From Halobacillus massiliensis (GTDB taxonomy: Bacteria; Bacillota; Bacilli; Bacillales; Halobacillaceae): a DNA stretch of 64,000 nucleotides. Positions within the stretch are counted from its first letter, which is position 1, and every line of letters starts with the position of its first letter. Positions 6,189-15,517 of the stretch are shown here, piece by piece. The stretch lies in the NCBI RefSeq assembly GCF_900166625.1, contig NZ_LT800499.1, positions 1,608,429 through 1,672,428 of the forward strand, in the 5' to 3' direction. The notes under the pieces were generated by a model. It saw only the letters and a program-made list of their open reading frames with translations. It was not told where the DNA came from and did no database searches. The position numbers were made by a program, and so were the translations under genes.

Positions 6189-7106
6189 ATGGAACAAATA
6201 CTTAGGAATTTCTTTTTATTTTTATCAAAAAATAAATTCTTTACTAAATTAGCCAAAAGGTACGGGCTTCGGTTTGGTGCGGGACGCTTTGTAGCCGGCG
6301 AAACAATTCAACACGCAGTGGAAACGATAAAAGAACTCAATCACCAGGGGATGAGTGTAACTATTGACCATCTTGGTGAATTTATAGAAAGTGAATCTGA
6401 AGCAAAGGCAGCGGCTGAAGAATGTATGGAAGCCATTAGAGCTATATCTTCCCATAATCTTGATTCACAGCTTTCTTTAAAGCTTACTTCCATGGGGCTC
6501 GATATTTCCTATGACCTTGCACTAGAGAATATGAGGAATATTTTAAAGGAAGCAGAAGAGAAAAATGTGTTTGTCACTATAGATATGGAGGATTTTGAAA
6601 GGTGTCAGACTACGATCAAATTATTTAAGGAGCTTCGTGAAGAGTATGAACACATAGGCACCGTCATTCAGTCTTATCTTTATCGTGCAGCCGAGGATAT
6701 TGAGGATTTAAACGTATACAATCCGAATCTTCGTTTAGTTAAAGGCGCTTATAAAGAATCGCCAAAAGTTGCGTTTCCTGATAAAAAGGATGTCGATGAA
6801 AATTATAAAAAAATTATAAAGATACATTTGCTTAATGGTAATTACACCGCTGTAGCAACACATGATGATACAATGATCGAGTTTACAAAAATCCTTGTGA
6901 AAGAACATAATATTCCACTGAATCAATTTGAATTTCAAATGCTTTATGGAATCCGTGTTGAAAGGCAGCAGGAGCTTGTAGAAGAAGGGTATAAGATGCG
7001 GGTTTATGTTCCTTACGGAGATGACTGGTATGGGTATTTCATGCGCCGGCTTGCAGAAAGGCCGGCCAACGTGGCGTTTGTATTAAAGGGAATAACGGGA
7101 AAATAG
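6189..7106 (+). CDS. putB: Proline dehydrogenase
   Basis: A FAD-dependent proline dehydrogenase of the short Bacillus type (PutB/FadM), oxidising L-proline to pyrroline-5-carboxylate in proline catabolism. From ATG 6189 the protein has 305 residues, matching the roughly 302-residue family, with the N terminus RNFFLFLSKNKFFTKLAKRYG, the TIDHLGEF and TIDMED strands, VKGAYKES, and the C-terminal block YVPYGDDWYGYFMRRLAERPAN that binds FAD and proline. The earlier in-frame ATG at 6120 lacks a ribosome binding site, whereas AGGGGG precedes 6189. The P5C dehydrogenase gene is not in this window. A cre site precedes it. Confidence 0.9.
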   Translation: MEQILRNFFLFLSKNKFFTKLAKRYGLRFGAGRFVAGETIQHAVETIKELNHQGMSVTIDHLGEFIESESEAKAAAEECMEAIRAISSHNLDSQLSLKLTSMGLDISYDLALENMRNILKEAEEKNVFVTIDMEDFERCQTTIKLFKELREEYEHIGTVIQSYLYRAAEDIEDLNVYNPNLRLVKGAYKESPKVAFPDKKDVDENYKKIIKIHLLNGNYTAVATHDDTMIEFTKILVKEHNIPLNQFEFQMLYGIRVERQQELVEEGYKMRVYVPYGDDWYGYFMRRLAERPANVAFVLKGITGK

Positions 7107-7114
7107 TGTTGTAA

Positions 7115-7145
7115 AGCCTTCAGAACTTTTTTCTGGAGGTTTTTT
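7115..7145 (+). terminator. Terminator after putB
   Basis: CCTTCAGAA and TTCTGGAGG form the stem around CTTTT, followed by TTTTTT. Confidence 0.8.
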
Positions 7146-7209
7146 AATTATATAAGAGACTCAGCCAGGTTTTTAATTGTTGTAAAATACTTTTACAAAA
7201 TTTTATTTC

Positions 7210-7223
7210 TGAAAACGATTGCG
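7210..7223 (+). promoter_or_regulatory. Possible cre site upstream of fadNAE
   Basis: TGAAAACGATTGCG matches the cre consensus core but differs at the last two constrained positions (W12 and A14). CcpA control of fad operons is known in Bacillus, so it is worth noting, but the match alone is weak. Confidence 0.35.
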
Positions 7224-7295
7224 AAATATCAGAATATATTTTATTATTAAGGCAGATACCATTTTGATGTGAAGTCATTTTTTTTAGGCTTAAAA

Positions 7296-7313
7296 TGAAT
7301 GAGTATTCATTCA
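7296..7313 (+). promoter_or_regulatory. FadR operator of the fadNAE operon
   Basis: TGAATGAGTATTCATTCA is an 18-bp near-perfect palindrome matching the Bacillus FadR (TetR-family) box TGAATGAMTANTCATTCA. It lies 23 bases before the fadN start, where bound FadR would block transcription until long-chain acyl-CoA releases it. Confidence 0.92.
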
Positions 7314-7335
7314 AGTTTTGATAGGGGGAAAAACT

Positions 7336-9735
7336 ATGAACCAAAAAATCAAGCGTGCCGCCGTATTAGGCTCAGGAGTAATGGGAGCGGGAATAGCCGC
7401 TCACTTGGCTAATGTCGGTATTCCTACATTGATGCTTGATATGGTCCCACGTGATTTAACCGATAAGGAAAAAAGCAAAGGTCTAAGCATTAATGATAGG
7501 TCTGTTAGAAATCGTATTGCTAATGAAAACAAAGAAAAGCTTAAAAAGCAAAAGCCTTCGCCTATAACGAGCAAAGCAAATCTTGATCTCATCGCAACAG
7601 GGAATTTTACAGATGATATGGAAAAACTTAAAGATGTAGATTGGGTGATTGAGGTCGTTGTAGAGAATCTGGACATTAAGAAAAAAGTTTTTGCCCAGGT
7701 TGACCAGCATCGTAAGAAAGGAAGCATTGTAAGCTCAAATACATCAGGTATATCGGTCGAAGCGATGTGTGAAGATTGCAGTGATGATTTTAAAAAGCAT
7801 TTCTTAGGCACTCATTTTTTTAATCCACCAAGATATTTAAAATTGCTTGAAGTCATACCAACAAAACAGACGGATCCACAGGTCCTTAAGTTTATAAAAC
7901 AGTTTGGTGAGGATGTATTAGGCAAGGGAGTGGTGGAAGCAAAGGATACACCGAACTTTATTGCTAATAGAATTGGAACGTATGGACTGCTGGTGACAGT
8001 GAGGGAAATGCTGAAAGGCGGTTACAGTGTCGGTGAAGTGGATTCCGTAACCGGACCGATGATTGGACGTCCAAAAAGTGCGACATTCAGGACATTAGAT
8101 GTTGTAGGGCTGGATACTTTCATTCATGTAGCCAATAACGTATATAACCAGGTCGACGGGGAAGAGAAGAAAGTTTTTGAAATTCCGGACTTTATGAAAC
8201 AAATGCACGAAAACGGATGGCTCGGTGCCAAGACCGGACAGGGATTTTTCCTTAAGAAGAGAGGGGAAAAGGGCAGTGAAATCCTCCAGCTTAACCCTCA
8301 GTCTCTTGAATATGAACAACGGCAGCAGCTAAAAACAAAAGCTGTAGAATTAGCTAAGCAGGAAAAGGGAGCAAAACGTAAATTGAAAGCGCTTATTTCT
8401 GCTAAGGGAGATCGTGCCGGAGATTTTGTCTGGTCGATCGTAAAGCCTGTTCTTTTATATTCCGCAGAACTTCTTGGTGAAATAGCTGAAGACATCCCAT
8501 CAATAGATGAAGCTATGCGCTGGGGCTTTGGCTGGGAAATGGGTCCATTTGAAATTTGGGATGCCCTTGGAGTTAAAACGGCAGCTGAGCGTATGGAAGC
8601 AGAAGGAGAAGTGCTGCCTGACTGGGTAAAACAGATGATAAATGAAGGCCATCAGCAATTTTATAAGAAAGATGTTGGGGCTGTACATTATTTCCATAAG
8701 GGAGATTATGTCACTTACACATTTAACCCTAAATCCATAAATTTAAAAAGGTTAAAAGAAACAAAGGAAGTCATTAAGAAAAATGCCGGTGCCAGTCTCA
8801 TTGACTTAGGTGATGGTGTGGCCGGCCTGGAGTTTCATTCACAGAGTAACGCGATCGGGATGGATATCATTCAGATGGTAAACTTTGCACTTGAAGAAGT
8901 GGACCGGAACTATGAAGGACTTGTAATTGGAAATCAGGGCAAGAACTTCTGTGTTGGAGCAAACTTAGGAATGATTTTAATGGAAGCCCAAGACTTTAAT
9001 TTTTTTGAAATTGAAATGGTCGTTAAAAGTTTCCAGGATGCCATGATGAATATAAAGTATGCGGATAAACCTGTAGTGTCTGCGCCATTTGCTATGACAC
9101 TTGGCGGAGGAGCAGAAGTCTGCCTTCCATCAGCCGCTATTCAAGCTTCCCAGGAAACGTACATGGGCCTTGTAGAAGCAGGAGTTGGATTGATTCCAGG
9201 CGGAGGCGGAAACAAAGAACTTTACATCAAGCATTTAAGAAATATTCCGCAGGGGATAGACGTCGACTTGCAGAAGATTACGAACACCGTATTTGAAAAA
9301 ATAGCCATGGCCAAGGTTTCTACCTCAGCAGATGAAGCCAAGGAAAACGGCTTTCTGGATGAAGGAGATGGAATAAGTGTAAACGGGGATCATTTAATTT
9401 TTGATGCCAAACAAAAAGTACTCGGACTTGCACGTTCGGGTTATAAAGCACCAAAACGAACAAAAATTCCCGTGGTAGGAGAACAGGGATATGCAACGAT
9501 GCTGCTTGGAGCTAAATCACTAGGACTTAGTGGTTATGCAAGTGAACATGACCTTAAAATTGCAGAAAAATTGGCTTTCGTATTAGCCGGCGGTCGAGTA
9601 AAAGAAGGAACATTCGTAGATGAACAATATCTATTAGACCTCGAGAGAGAAGCTTTTTTAAGTCTTGTCGGGGAAGGGAAATCCCAGCAGCGCATGCAGC
9701 ACATGCTGTTAAAAGGTAAGCCTCTGCGCAACTAA
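7336..9735 (+). CDS. fadN: 3-hydroxyacyl-CoA dehydrogenase / enoyl-CoA hydratase FadN
   Basis: A 799-residue bifunctional beta-oxidation enzyme. The N-terminal Rossmann domain has the NAD motif LGSGVMGAGIAAHLA, with the dehydrogenase signature FLGTHFFNPPRYLKLLEVI and a helical dehydrogenase domain. The C-terminal third is a crotonase domain (oxyanion-hole elements GKNFCVGANLG and APFAMTLGGGAEVCL). The order dehydrogenase then hydratase is that of Bacillus FadN and opposite to E. coli FadB. The start is ATG 7336 after AGGGGGAA; the upstream TTG lies before this site. It is the first gene of fadN-fadA-fadE, with FadA starting 25 bases after it. Confidence 0.95.
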   Translation: MNQKIKRAAVLGSGVMGAGIAAHLANVGIPTLMLDMVPRDLTDKEKSKGLSINDRSVRNRIANENKEKLKKQKPSPITSKANLDLIATGNFTDDMEKLKDVDWVIEVVVENLDIKKKVFAQVDQHRKKGSIVSSNTSGISVEAMCEDCSDDFKKHFLGTHFFNPPRYLKLLEVIPTKQTDPQVLKFIKQFGEDVLGKGVVEAKDTPNFIANRIGTYGLLVTVREMLKGGYSVGEVDSVTGPMIGRPKSATFRTLDVVGLDTFIHVANNVYNQVDGEEKKVFEIPDFMKQMHENGWLGAKTGQGFFLKKRGEKGSEILQLNPQSLEYEQRQQLKTKAVELAKQEKGAKRKLKALISAKGDRAGDFVWSIVKPVLLYSAELLGEIAEDIPSIDEAMRWGFGWEMGPFEIWDALGVKTAAERMEAEGEVLPDWVKQMINEGHQQFYKKDVGAVHYFHKGDYVTYTFNPKSINLKRLKETKEVIKKNAGASLIDLGDGVAGLEFHSQSNAIGMDIIQMVNFALEEVDRNYEGLVIGNQGKNFCVGANLGMILMEAQDFNFFEIEMVVKSFQDAMMNIKYADKPVVSAPFAMTLGGGAEVCLPSAAIQASQETYMGLVEAGVGLIPGGGGNKELYIKHLRNIPQGIDVDLQKITNTVFEKIAMAKVSTSADEAKENGFLDEGDGISVNGDHLIFDAKQKVLGLARSGYKAPKRTKIPVVGEQGYATMLLGAKSLGLSGYASEHDLKIAEKLAFVLAGGRVKEGTFVDEQYLLDLEREAFLSLVGEGKSQQRMQHMLLKGKPLRN

Positions 9736-9759
9736 TATTCATTAAAAGGGGGAAGCAAC

Positions 9760-10935
9760 GTGAAGGAAGCAGTGATAGTATCGGGAGCAAGAACTCCGGT
9801 CGGCCGGGCGAAAAAAGGAACGCTTGCCCAGACAAGACCGGACGATTTAGCGGCCGTAACAATTAAAGAAACATTAAAACGAGCCGGCGGTTATGAGGGA
9901 AATATTGATGATGTCATTATTGGTTGTGCCATGCCAGAGGCTGAACAAGGAATGAATATGGCAAGAAATATTTGCGGTTTAGCCGGTCTGCATCATAAAG
10001 TACCAGCGGTAACGATCAACCGTTATTGTTCTTCCGGTCTTCAAAGTATCGCATACGGAGCGGAAAAAATTATGCTTGGTCATATAGATACCGCTATAAC
10101 CGGGGGCGCCGAATCTATGAGTTTGATACCTATGGGCGGTCATGTGATTAAGCCGAATATTCAGCTGGTTGAAAATGCACCAGAGTATTATATGTCGATG
10201 GGGCATACAGCCGAAGAGGTGGCAAACCGTTTTGAGATTTCCAGAGAAGACCAGGATGCTTTTGCAGCTCAAAGTCATCAGCGAGCTGCCCAGGCTTTAA
10301 AGGAAGGGAAATTTAAAGATGAGATTGTCCCTGTAAATGTTGTTCATCGGACAGTCGGCAGTGATAATAAACTAAATGAGAGAGAAGTCACTTTTGAAAT
10401 GGATGAAGGAGTACGTCATGGCACGACCGTCGATGTATTAGCTAAACTTAAGCCGGCATTTTCCGTAAAAGGATCTGTTACAGCGGGCAATTCCTCGCAG
10501 ATGAGTGACGGAGCTGCATCTGTACTGCTTATGGACCGTGAAAAGGCTCAAGCTGAAGGTCTGGCCCCATTAGCGAAGTTCCGTTCATTTGCTGTAGCTG
10601 GAGTGGAACCTGAGATCATGGGAGTAGGACCCATTGAAGCTGTACCGAAGGCTTTGAAGATGGCGGGCTTGGAGCTGGCAGATATCGGGTTGTTTGAATT
10701 AAACGAAGCTTTTGCTTCTCAGTCCCTGAGGGTTATCAGACAGCTTGGACTTGATATGGATAAAGTTAACGTGAACGGAGGCGCAATCGCGCTGGGTCAT
10801 CCACTCGGTTGTACGGGGACGAAACTAACACTCAGCTTAATTCATGAAATGAAGCGGAGAAATGAACAGTTTGGTGTAGTTACTATGTGTATCGGCGGCG
10901 GTATGGGAGCTGCTGGAGTATTTGAACTTTTATAA
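9760..10935 (+). CDS. fadA: Acetyl-CoA acyltransferase (3-ketoacyl-CoA thiolase) FadA
   Basis: A 391-residue thiolase catalysing the last step of beta-oxidation, cleaving 3-ketoacyl-CoA with CoA. The acyl-accepting Cys90 is in NRYCSSGLQS, and the catalytic His and second Cys are in NGGAIALGHPLGCTG and MCIGGGMGAAG. Length is normal for the family. It starts at GTG 9760 after AAAGGGGGA. It lies 24 bases after fadN and 15 bases before fadE and shares their FadR-controlled promoter. Confidence 0.96.
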   Translation: MKEAVIVSGARTPVGRAKKGTLAQTRPDDLAAVTIKETLKRAGGYEGNIDDVIIGCAMPEAEQGMNMARNICGLAGLHHKVPAVTINRYCSSGLQSIAYGAEKIMLGHIDTAITGGAESMSLIPMGGHVIKPNIQLVENAPEYYMSMGHTAEEVANRFEISREDQDAFAAQSHQRAAQALKEGKFKDEIVPVNVVHRTVGSDNKLNEREVTFEMDEGVRHGTTVDVLAKLKPAFSVKGSVTAGNSSQMSDGAASVLLMDREKAQAEGLAPLAKFRSFAVAGVEPEIMGVGPIEAVPKALKMAGLELADIGLFELNEAFASQSLRVIRQLGLDMDKVNVNGGAIALGHPLGCTGTKLTLSLIHEMKRRNEQFGVVTMCIGGGMGAAGVFELL

Positions 10936-10950
10936 AAGGAGAGGGAATGA

Positions 10951-12732
10951 ATGAGTGAATTAAAAGAGATGATTAAAGGTGGAGGCTTTCTAGTAGAGGA
11001 CCTTACGGCAAATGATGTTATTACTCCAGAGGATTTCACAGAAGAGCACCATATGATTGCCAAAACAACCGAGGATTTCGTGCTGGGAGAAGTCGTTCCT
11101 AAAATTGATAACCTGGAAAACCATGAATTTGAACATTCTGTAGCTCTGTTGAAAAAAGCTGGAGAACTTGGACTGCTCGGAGCAGATGTCCCTGAACAAT
11201 ACGGGGGACTACAGCTGGATAAAATCAGTTCTTCTCTTATAACCGAAAAATTTTCACGAGCTGGCGGCTTTTCAGTGACTCATGGAGCCCATGTAGGAAT
11301 TGGTTCACTTCCAATTGTCTTTTTCGGTAATGAGGAACAGAAGCAAAAATATTTACCAAAGCTTGCTACAGGCGAGTTAATCGCAGCATATGCGCTGACA
11401 GAGCCAGGCTCAGGATCTGATGCTCTCGGAGCAAAAACCACAGCTAAATTAAATGAAGCAGGCACTCATTATGTATTAAACGGTGAAAAACAGTGGATTA
11501 CAAACTCAGCTTTTGCCGATGTTTTTGTTGTTTATGCAAAAATCGATGGTGACAAGTTTACTGCCTTTATCGTAGAAAGAAATTTCAACGGAGTCTCTAC
11601 AGGACCGGAAGAGAAGAAGATGGGGATTAAGAGTTCCTCAACGAGAACATTAGTATTAGAAGATGCTGAGGTTCCCGCGGAAAATGTACTTGGTGAAATT
11701 GGCAGAGGCCATGTAATCGCTTTTAATATTTTAAATGTTGGACGTTATAAGCTGGCAATCGGGGGAGTCGGCGGATCTAAACGGGCGATTGAGCTTGCTG
11801 CAAAATACGCCAACCAGCGTAAACAGTTTAAAACTCCTATTTCTAGCTTTCCATTAATTCAGGAAAAACTTGCCTCTGTTGCAGTAAACACCTATGCTAA
11901 TGAAAGTTCTGTGTATCGAACAGTAGGACTGTTTGAACAAAGTATGGGCAAATTAACCGCAGAAGAATTAGAGGATGGCAAGGCTGTCGCAAAAGTTATA
12001 GCAGAGTACGCTATTGAGTGTTCCCTAAATAAAGTTTTTGGTACAGAATTACTTGATTTTGCTGTTGACGAAGCGGTTCAAATTCATGGCGGCTATGGTT
12101 TTATGCAGGAATATGAAGTGGAAAGAATCTATCGTGATTCCCGTATCAACCGTATCTTCGAAGGCACAAATGAAATTAACCGACTGATTGTTCCAGGAAC
12201 CCTTCTTAAGAAAGCAATGAAAGGCGAGCTTCCATTGCTGCAGAAGGCACAGGCCCTGCAGGAAGAAATCTTAACAATGATGCCTGAAGAGCCAGGAACT
12301 GACGCTCTTGAACAGGAAAAATACCTTCTTAAAAACGCGAAGAAAATCGCTCTTTTAACGGCGGGTCTTGCTGCACAAAAATATGGTGAAAAACTCGAAG
12401 GCGAACAGGAGATCTTAGTAAACATTGCTGATATTACTGGCGAGATTTACAATATGGAATCCGCCATTCTGCGTACAGAAAAAGCTATCGGAAAGACAAG
12501 CGAAGAAAAAGCCGCCCAAAAGTTACTTTACACAGAGGTATATGTTCAGGAAGCATTTAATCGCATTGAAGCACACGCAAAGGAAACGCTGATTGCTTCC
12601 GAATCAGGAGACTCACTAAGAATGATGCTTGGTGCTTTGAGAAAATTAACGAGACACACACCAACAAACGTTATTAAGAAAAAACGTGAAATTGCTAAAA
12701 CAATCATCGAAAACGAAAGATATACAGTTTAA
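10951..12732 (+). CDS. fadE: Acyl-CoA dehydrogenase FadE
   Basis: A 593-residue FAD-dependent acyl-CoA dehydrogenase for the first oxidation of beta-oxidation. The standard fold covers about residues 20-400 (FAD-contact block [12 protein letters not shown], then [12 protein letters not shown], and the signature [19 protein letters not shown]...[10 protein letters not shown]). An extra C-terminal helical extension of roughly 190 residues is typical of the Bacillus FadE and very-long-chain groups. Third gene of the fad operon, with a good site AAAAGGAGAGGG before the ATG, and followed by a terminator. Confidence 0.95.
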   Translation: MSELKEMIKGGGFLVEDLTANDVITPEDFTEEHHMIAKTTEDFVLGEVVPKIDNLENHEFEHSVALLKKAGELGLLGADVPEQYGGLQLDKISSSLITEKFSRAGGFSVTHGAHVGIGSLPIVFFGNEEQKQKYLPKLATGELIAAYALTEPGSGSDALGAKTTAKLNEAGTHYVLNGEKQWITNSAFADVFVVYAKIDGDKFTAFIVERNFNGVSTGPEEKKMGIKSSSTRTLVLEDAEVPAENVLGEIGRGHVIAFNILNVGRYKLAIGGVGGSKRAIELAAKYANQRKQFKTPISSFPLIQEKLASVAVNTYANESSVYRTVGLFEQSMGKLTAEELEDGKAVAKVIAEYAIECSLNKVFGTELLDFAVDEAVQIHGGYGFMQEYEVERIYRDSRINRIFEGTNEINRLIVPGTLLKKAMKGELPLLQKAQALQEEILTMMPEEPGTDALEQEKYLLKNAKKIALLTAGLAAQKYGEKLEGEQEILVNIADITGEIYNMESAILRTEKAIGKTSEEKAAQKLLYTEVYVQEAFNRIEAHAKETLIASESGDSLRMMLGALRKLTRHTPTNVIKKKREIAKTIIENERYTV

Positions 12733-12750
12733 TAAAAAGATAGTAAACCA

Positions 12751-12781
12751 AAAGGCTTTCCTTAAAGGAAGGCCTTTTTTT
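12751..12781 (+). terminator. Terminator of the fadNAE operon
   Basis: AAGGCTTTCC and GGAAGGCCTT pair (one G-T), followed by a T run. Confidence 0.85.
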
Positions 12782-12889
12782 ACCGTCCATGTCTTTTACC
12801 ATGTGAAATACCTGTTACAGATATTATGCTCGGAAATTTCCTTCTCTTATTTAGCAAAGAGAAAAGTCTGTGCCGCTTAATGGTGTAAG

Positions 12890-13035
12890 AGAAACGTGGC
12901 GGATAATCGCTCGTTTTCCCACTGTGAGCAGGTGAGTCAGCTCTTTACATTAGTGTGATCTCCCCATGGCTCTATCCCCCCTGCAGGAATCTCGTCATTT
13001 CCACTAGCTTCTTCATTTTTGAGAAGTGTAAAGAC
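12890..13035 (+). repeat. Diverged copy of the intergenic repeat (copy D)
   Basis: Same order of blocks as copies A and B (AAATCGCTCG-like left part, GATCTCCCCATGGCTCTATC, GCAGGAATCTCGTCATTTCC) but much eroded. No gene is seen in 12.78-13.74 kb; the region holds only repeat copies. Confidence 0.65.
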
Positions 13036-13037
13036 GG

Positions 13038-13195
13038 TTCCGTTTACTTTATAAAGAGGATCGAGGATGGGAAATCGCTCGCTTTCCGCGGGTAGCCGGT
13101 GAGCTAGCCTGTTCCACTCGCGGATCTCACCACGGCTCTATCTCCCTGCAGGAGTCTCGCCATTTCCCAACCTCTTTACCATTGGTGGTAACGCT
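13038..13195 (+). repeat. Intergenic repeat, copy E
   Basis: Begins with TTCCGTTTAC exactly as copies A and B, contains CGCTCGCTTTCC, CACGGCTCTATCTC and GCAGGAGTCTCGCCATTTCC, and ends near GGTGGTAAC. It belongs to the subtype seen at 437-540 and 59.47 kb, which carries the GAGCTAGC block. Confidence 0.75.
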
Positions 13196-13241
13196 GTAGT
13201 TACCGTAATCGCTATTAAGGAAATGATCTTTTCTTACTCAA

Positions 13242-13394
13242 TGTTCCGTTACTCTTAATAAACGCGAAGGGCCGGGGGAAACGGCGAGACTCCTATGGGA
13301 GAAGAGAACAGGGGGAGATCCCGGAAGGCTTTAGCCTGAGGAAGCTCAGCGTTCGCCCATGGAAAGCGAGTTGTTATTCAGGAAAACGGAACAG
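13242..13394 (-). repeat. Intergenic repeat, copy C, inverted
   Basis: Complete copy in the opposite orientation to A and B. It opens with TTCCGTTACTC, includes GGGCCGGGGGAAACGGCGAG, TCCTATGGGAG, GGGGGAGATCCCGG and GCCCATGGAAAGCGAGTTGT, and closes with AAAACGGAACA. Its sequence is close to the reverse complement of copy A. Confidence 0.82.
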
Positions 13395-13645
13395 GATGCT
13401 CCTTTTTGACACAGAACAAGGGTGAGATCCCGGAAGGCTTTAGCCTGAGGAAGCTCAGCGTTCGACTATGAAAAGCGAGTTGTTTCCCCAGGCCCGCTTC
13501 TCTAAATTTAGGAAGACGGAACAGGATGCTCCTTTTTGACACAGAACGATGGTGAGATCCCGGAAGGCTTTAGGCAGAAGAAGCTAGCGTACGCCCATGA
13601 AAACCGAGTCGTTTCCCTTAGCCTTGTTCTCCTTATTTACAAGGG
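13395..13645 (-). repeat. Two tandem partial repeat units, 120-bp period
   Basis: The block ACGGAACAGGATGCTCCTTT, then a run ending in GGTGAGATCCCGGAAGGC, occurs twice, starting near 13386 and 13506. Each unit carries only the distal half of the element, fused to a shared GATGCTCC junction, so they look like a truncated copy that was tandemly duplicated. The second unit is more diverged. Confidence 0.75.
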
Positions 13646-13740
13646 TTCTCCTTTTTTTGTTGAATTCCTATTATAAATGCTAATATATCGGATAGTATGA
13701 TAAAATAGGAATCAAATAAATAAGAGGGGGGAATATAAGA

Positions 13741-14100
13741 ATGCCATTAACCTTTTATTGGTATCCAAACTGCGGAACATGTAAGAAAGCCAAAAAGTGG
13801 CTTAATGATCATGAAGTGTCTTATGAAGCTGTACATATCGTTGAGGATACACCGGGTAAGGATAAACTCGCTGAATTGATTGGGAAAAGTGACCAGCCTG
13901 CACGGAAGTTTTTCAATACAAGCGGGAAAAAATACAGAGAATTAAACTTAAAAGAAAAACTGCCATCTGCTTCTGAAGATGAGATGATTCAGTGGCTTTC
14001 CGAAGACGGCATGCTTATAAAACGTCCCATTGTAACAGACGGAGAAAACGTGACCGTAGGTTTTAAAGAGGAACAATTCGAGAAAATATGGAATAAGTGA
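13741..14100 (+). CDS. yusI: Spx/ArsC-family protein YusI
   Basis: A 119-residue thioredoxin-fold protein of the ArsC/Spx family, matching YusI. The redox motif is Cys11-Gly-Thr-Cys14, close to the CxxC of Spx, and the C-terminal LIKRPIVTDGENVTVGFKEEQFE is the conserved arsenate-reductase-like tail with the RP motif. Whether it is a reductase or a regulator is not known for YusI. Ribosome binding site AGAGGGGGG precedes the ATG. First gene of the group yusI-gcvH-yusF-yusE, the same order as in B. subtilis. Confidence 0.88.
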   Translation: MPLTFYWYPNCGTCKKAKKWLNDHEVSYEAVHIVEDTPGKDKLAELIGKSDQPARKFFNTSGKKYRELNLKEKLPSASEDEMIQWLSEDGMLIKRPIVTDGENVTVGFKEEQFEKIWNK

Positions 14101-14184
14101 GCAGAACATTGGAAATAAAAGCGAAAAGCTTTTATGTTTATAAATGGGTTTATTTTAGACTAATTTTAATCTGGAGGGGTACTC

Positions 14185-14568
14185 ATGAGTTTACCAAAAG
14201 ACTTACTGTATTCAGAAGAACATGAATGGGTAAAAAAAGAAGGCGAAAAAGTACGTATAGGTATTACAGATTTCGCACAGTCTGAGCTTGGAGATATCGT
14301 TTTTGTAGAGCTTCCTGAAGAAGGGGACACTGTAGAAGCAGATGAACCTTTTGGAAGTGTAGAATCCGTAAAAACTGTTTCAGAACTTTATGCTCCTGTA
14401 AGTGGTAAAGTAGTTGAAGTAAATGAGGAATTGGAAGACAGCCCTGAGTTCGTTAATGAGTCGCCATATGAAAAAGCATGGATGATTGTGGTGGAACCTA
14501 GTGACTCTTCTGAAATGGACGAGCTTATGTCATCTGAAGATTATGAGGAAATGATTAACGAAGACTAA
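14185..14568 (+). CDS. gcvH: Glycine cleavage system H protein
   Basis: A 127-residue lipoyl carrier protein. The lipoylated lysine is Lys63 in [12 protein letters not shown], and flanking blocks [28 protein letters not shown] and [12 protein letters not shown] are all typical. In Bacillus it shuttles aminomethyl groups in glycine cleavage and is also the obligate relay for lipoate transfer to the 2-oxoacid dehydrogenases. The other gcv genes are elsewhere, as usual for Bacillaceae. Ribosome binding site GGAGGGG precedes the ATG. Confidence 0.96.
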   Translation: MSLPKDLLYSEEHEWVKKEGEKVRIGITDFAQSELGDIVFVELPEEGDTVEADEPFGSVESVKTVSELYAPVSGKVVEVNEELEDSPEFVNESPYEKAWMIVVEPSDSSEMDELMSSEDYEEMINED

Positions 14569-14694
14569 GCCGCGACAGGTTTCGTTTATGTACATATACA
14601 TAAATAAATTGCCTGTGTTAAATCTTGATACTCATTAATGACAGGCCGTGCTGCTTATACAGCATGGTCTGTTTCTCTATAGTAGGTGACTCTA

Positions 14695-15042
14695 ATGATG
14701 GATGATCGTATTCTAATAGTTGAAGGTATTACAGACAAGAAACAAATTAACAAAATTCTTAAAGATCCTGTTGAAATTTTATGTACACATGGAACTTTAG
14801 GAATTGAAAGAATGGAAGAGCTGATCTTAGATAATAATCTTGATCATAGACCTGTTTTCATTTTAGTTGATGAAGATTATTCGGGGAATAAACTGCGTAA
14901 GCAGCTTTCTGCTGAACTGCCTCATGCCGAACAAATCTATATTGATAAAACGTTCAGAGAGGTGGCAGCCACTCCAGAGCCGGAATTAGCCAGAGTTCTA
15001 TTAAAACACCGATTCAATATTAAACCCATTTATTTAATATAA
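14695..15042 (+). CDS. yusF: Small Toprim-domain protein YusF
   Basis: A stand-alone Toprim domain of about 115 residues. The catalytic glutamate lies in ILIVEGITDK and the DxD metal pair in FILVDEDYSGN, the arrangement of RNase M5 and small primase-like proteins. The function of YusF is unknown; a nucleic-acid phosphodiester reaction is inferred. AGGTGA at 14684-14689 favours ATG 14695 or 14698 over the GTG at 14686, which lies in the ribosome binding site. It follows gcvH by 126 bases and precedes yusE by 16. Confidence 0.85.
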   Translation: MMDDRILIVEGITDKKQINKILKDPVEILCTHGTLGIERMEELILDNNLDHRPVFILVDEDYSGNKLRKQLSAELPHAEQIYIDKTFREVAATPEPELARVLLKHRFNIKPIYLI

Positions 15043-15058
15043 AATAGGAGGATATGTT

Positions 15059-15367
15059 TTGCGTGACTTTCAACATAGGAATGTAACGGAACAGCTTCAA
15101 AACGAAGGAGTCGCTTTCACATATATTTTTACTCCTTTTTGCGGAACATGTCATTTAGCACGCCGAATTCTTGAAACTGTCGAAAAAACGATGAAAGATG
15201 AAGTGTTTTTTCAGATGAACGCTTCTCTTCACCCTGAATTTATGCAGGAGTATAAAGTGAAAAGCGTGCCATGTCTTCTAATTACTGACAAAGCAGAACA
15301 AATTGAAACAGTTTATGCCTTCCACTCTGTTCCTCACATGTATGAGAAGGTACAGCAATATTGGTAG
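15059..15367 (+). CDS. yusE: Thioredoxin-like protein YusE
   Basis: A 102-residue thioredoxin-fold protein with active site Cys28-Gly-Thr-Cys31 (PFCGTC) and the cis-proline region KSVPCLLI, matching YusE. It is cytoplasmic, without a signal peptide. It begins at TTG 15059, placed seven bases after AGGAGG; the ATG a few bases upstream is out of frame. Role is presumably disulfide reduction; the partner is unknown. Last gene before a long-stem terminator. Confidence 0.87.
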   Translation: MRDFQHRNVTEQLQNEGVAFTYIFTPFCGTCHLARRILETVEKTMKDEVFFQMNASLHPEFMQEYKVKSVPCLLITDKAEQIETVYAFHSVPHMYEKVQQYW

Positions 15368-15410
15368 GAATTTTTCTGGAAAAGCATCACTTTCCTCCTT
15401 ATAAATTTTA

Positions 15411-15484
15411 ATAAATAAGCTGTGTCAAACGGCCTCCCCCATAGATTCTCAGGGGAGTGCCTCAGACACAGCTTATTTATTTTA
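15411..15484 (+). terminator. Long-stem terminator after yusE
   Basis: ATAAATAAGCTGTGTC and its complement form a 16-bp outer stem, with an inner CTCCCC/GGGGAG hairpin, followed by TTTT. It may also end the converging TlpA-like gene. Confidence 0.75.
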
Positions 15485-15517
15485 ATATATAGAGAGAAGT
15501 AATGCGCAGTGAAAGAA

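Noticed and set aside
12786-12880. Short frame continuing after fadE (up to 12880)
   Set aside because: It runs through the fad terminator, has no start signal and no recognisable product.
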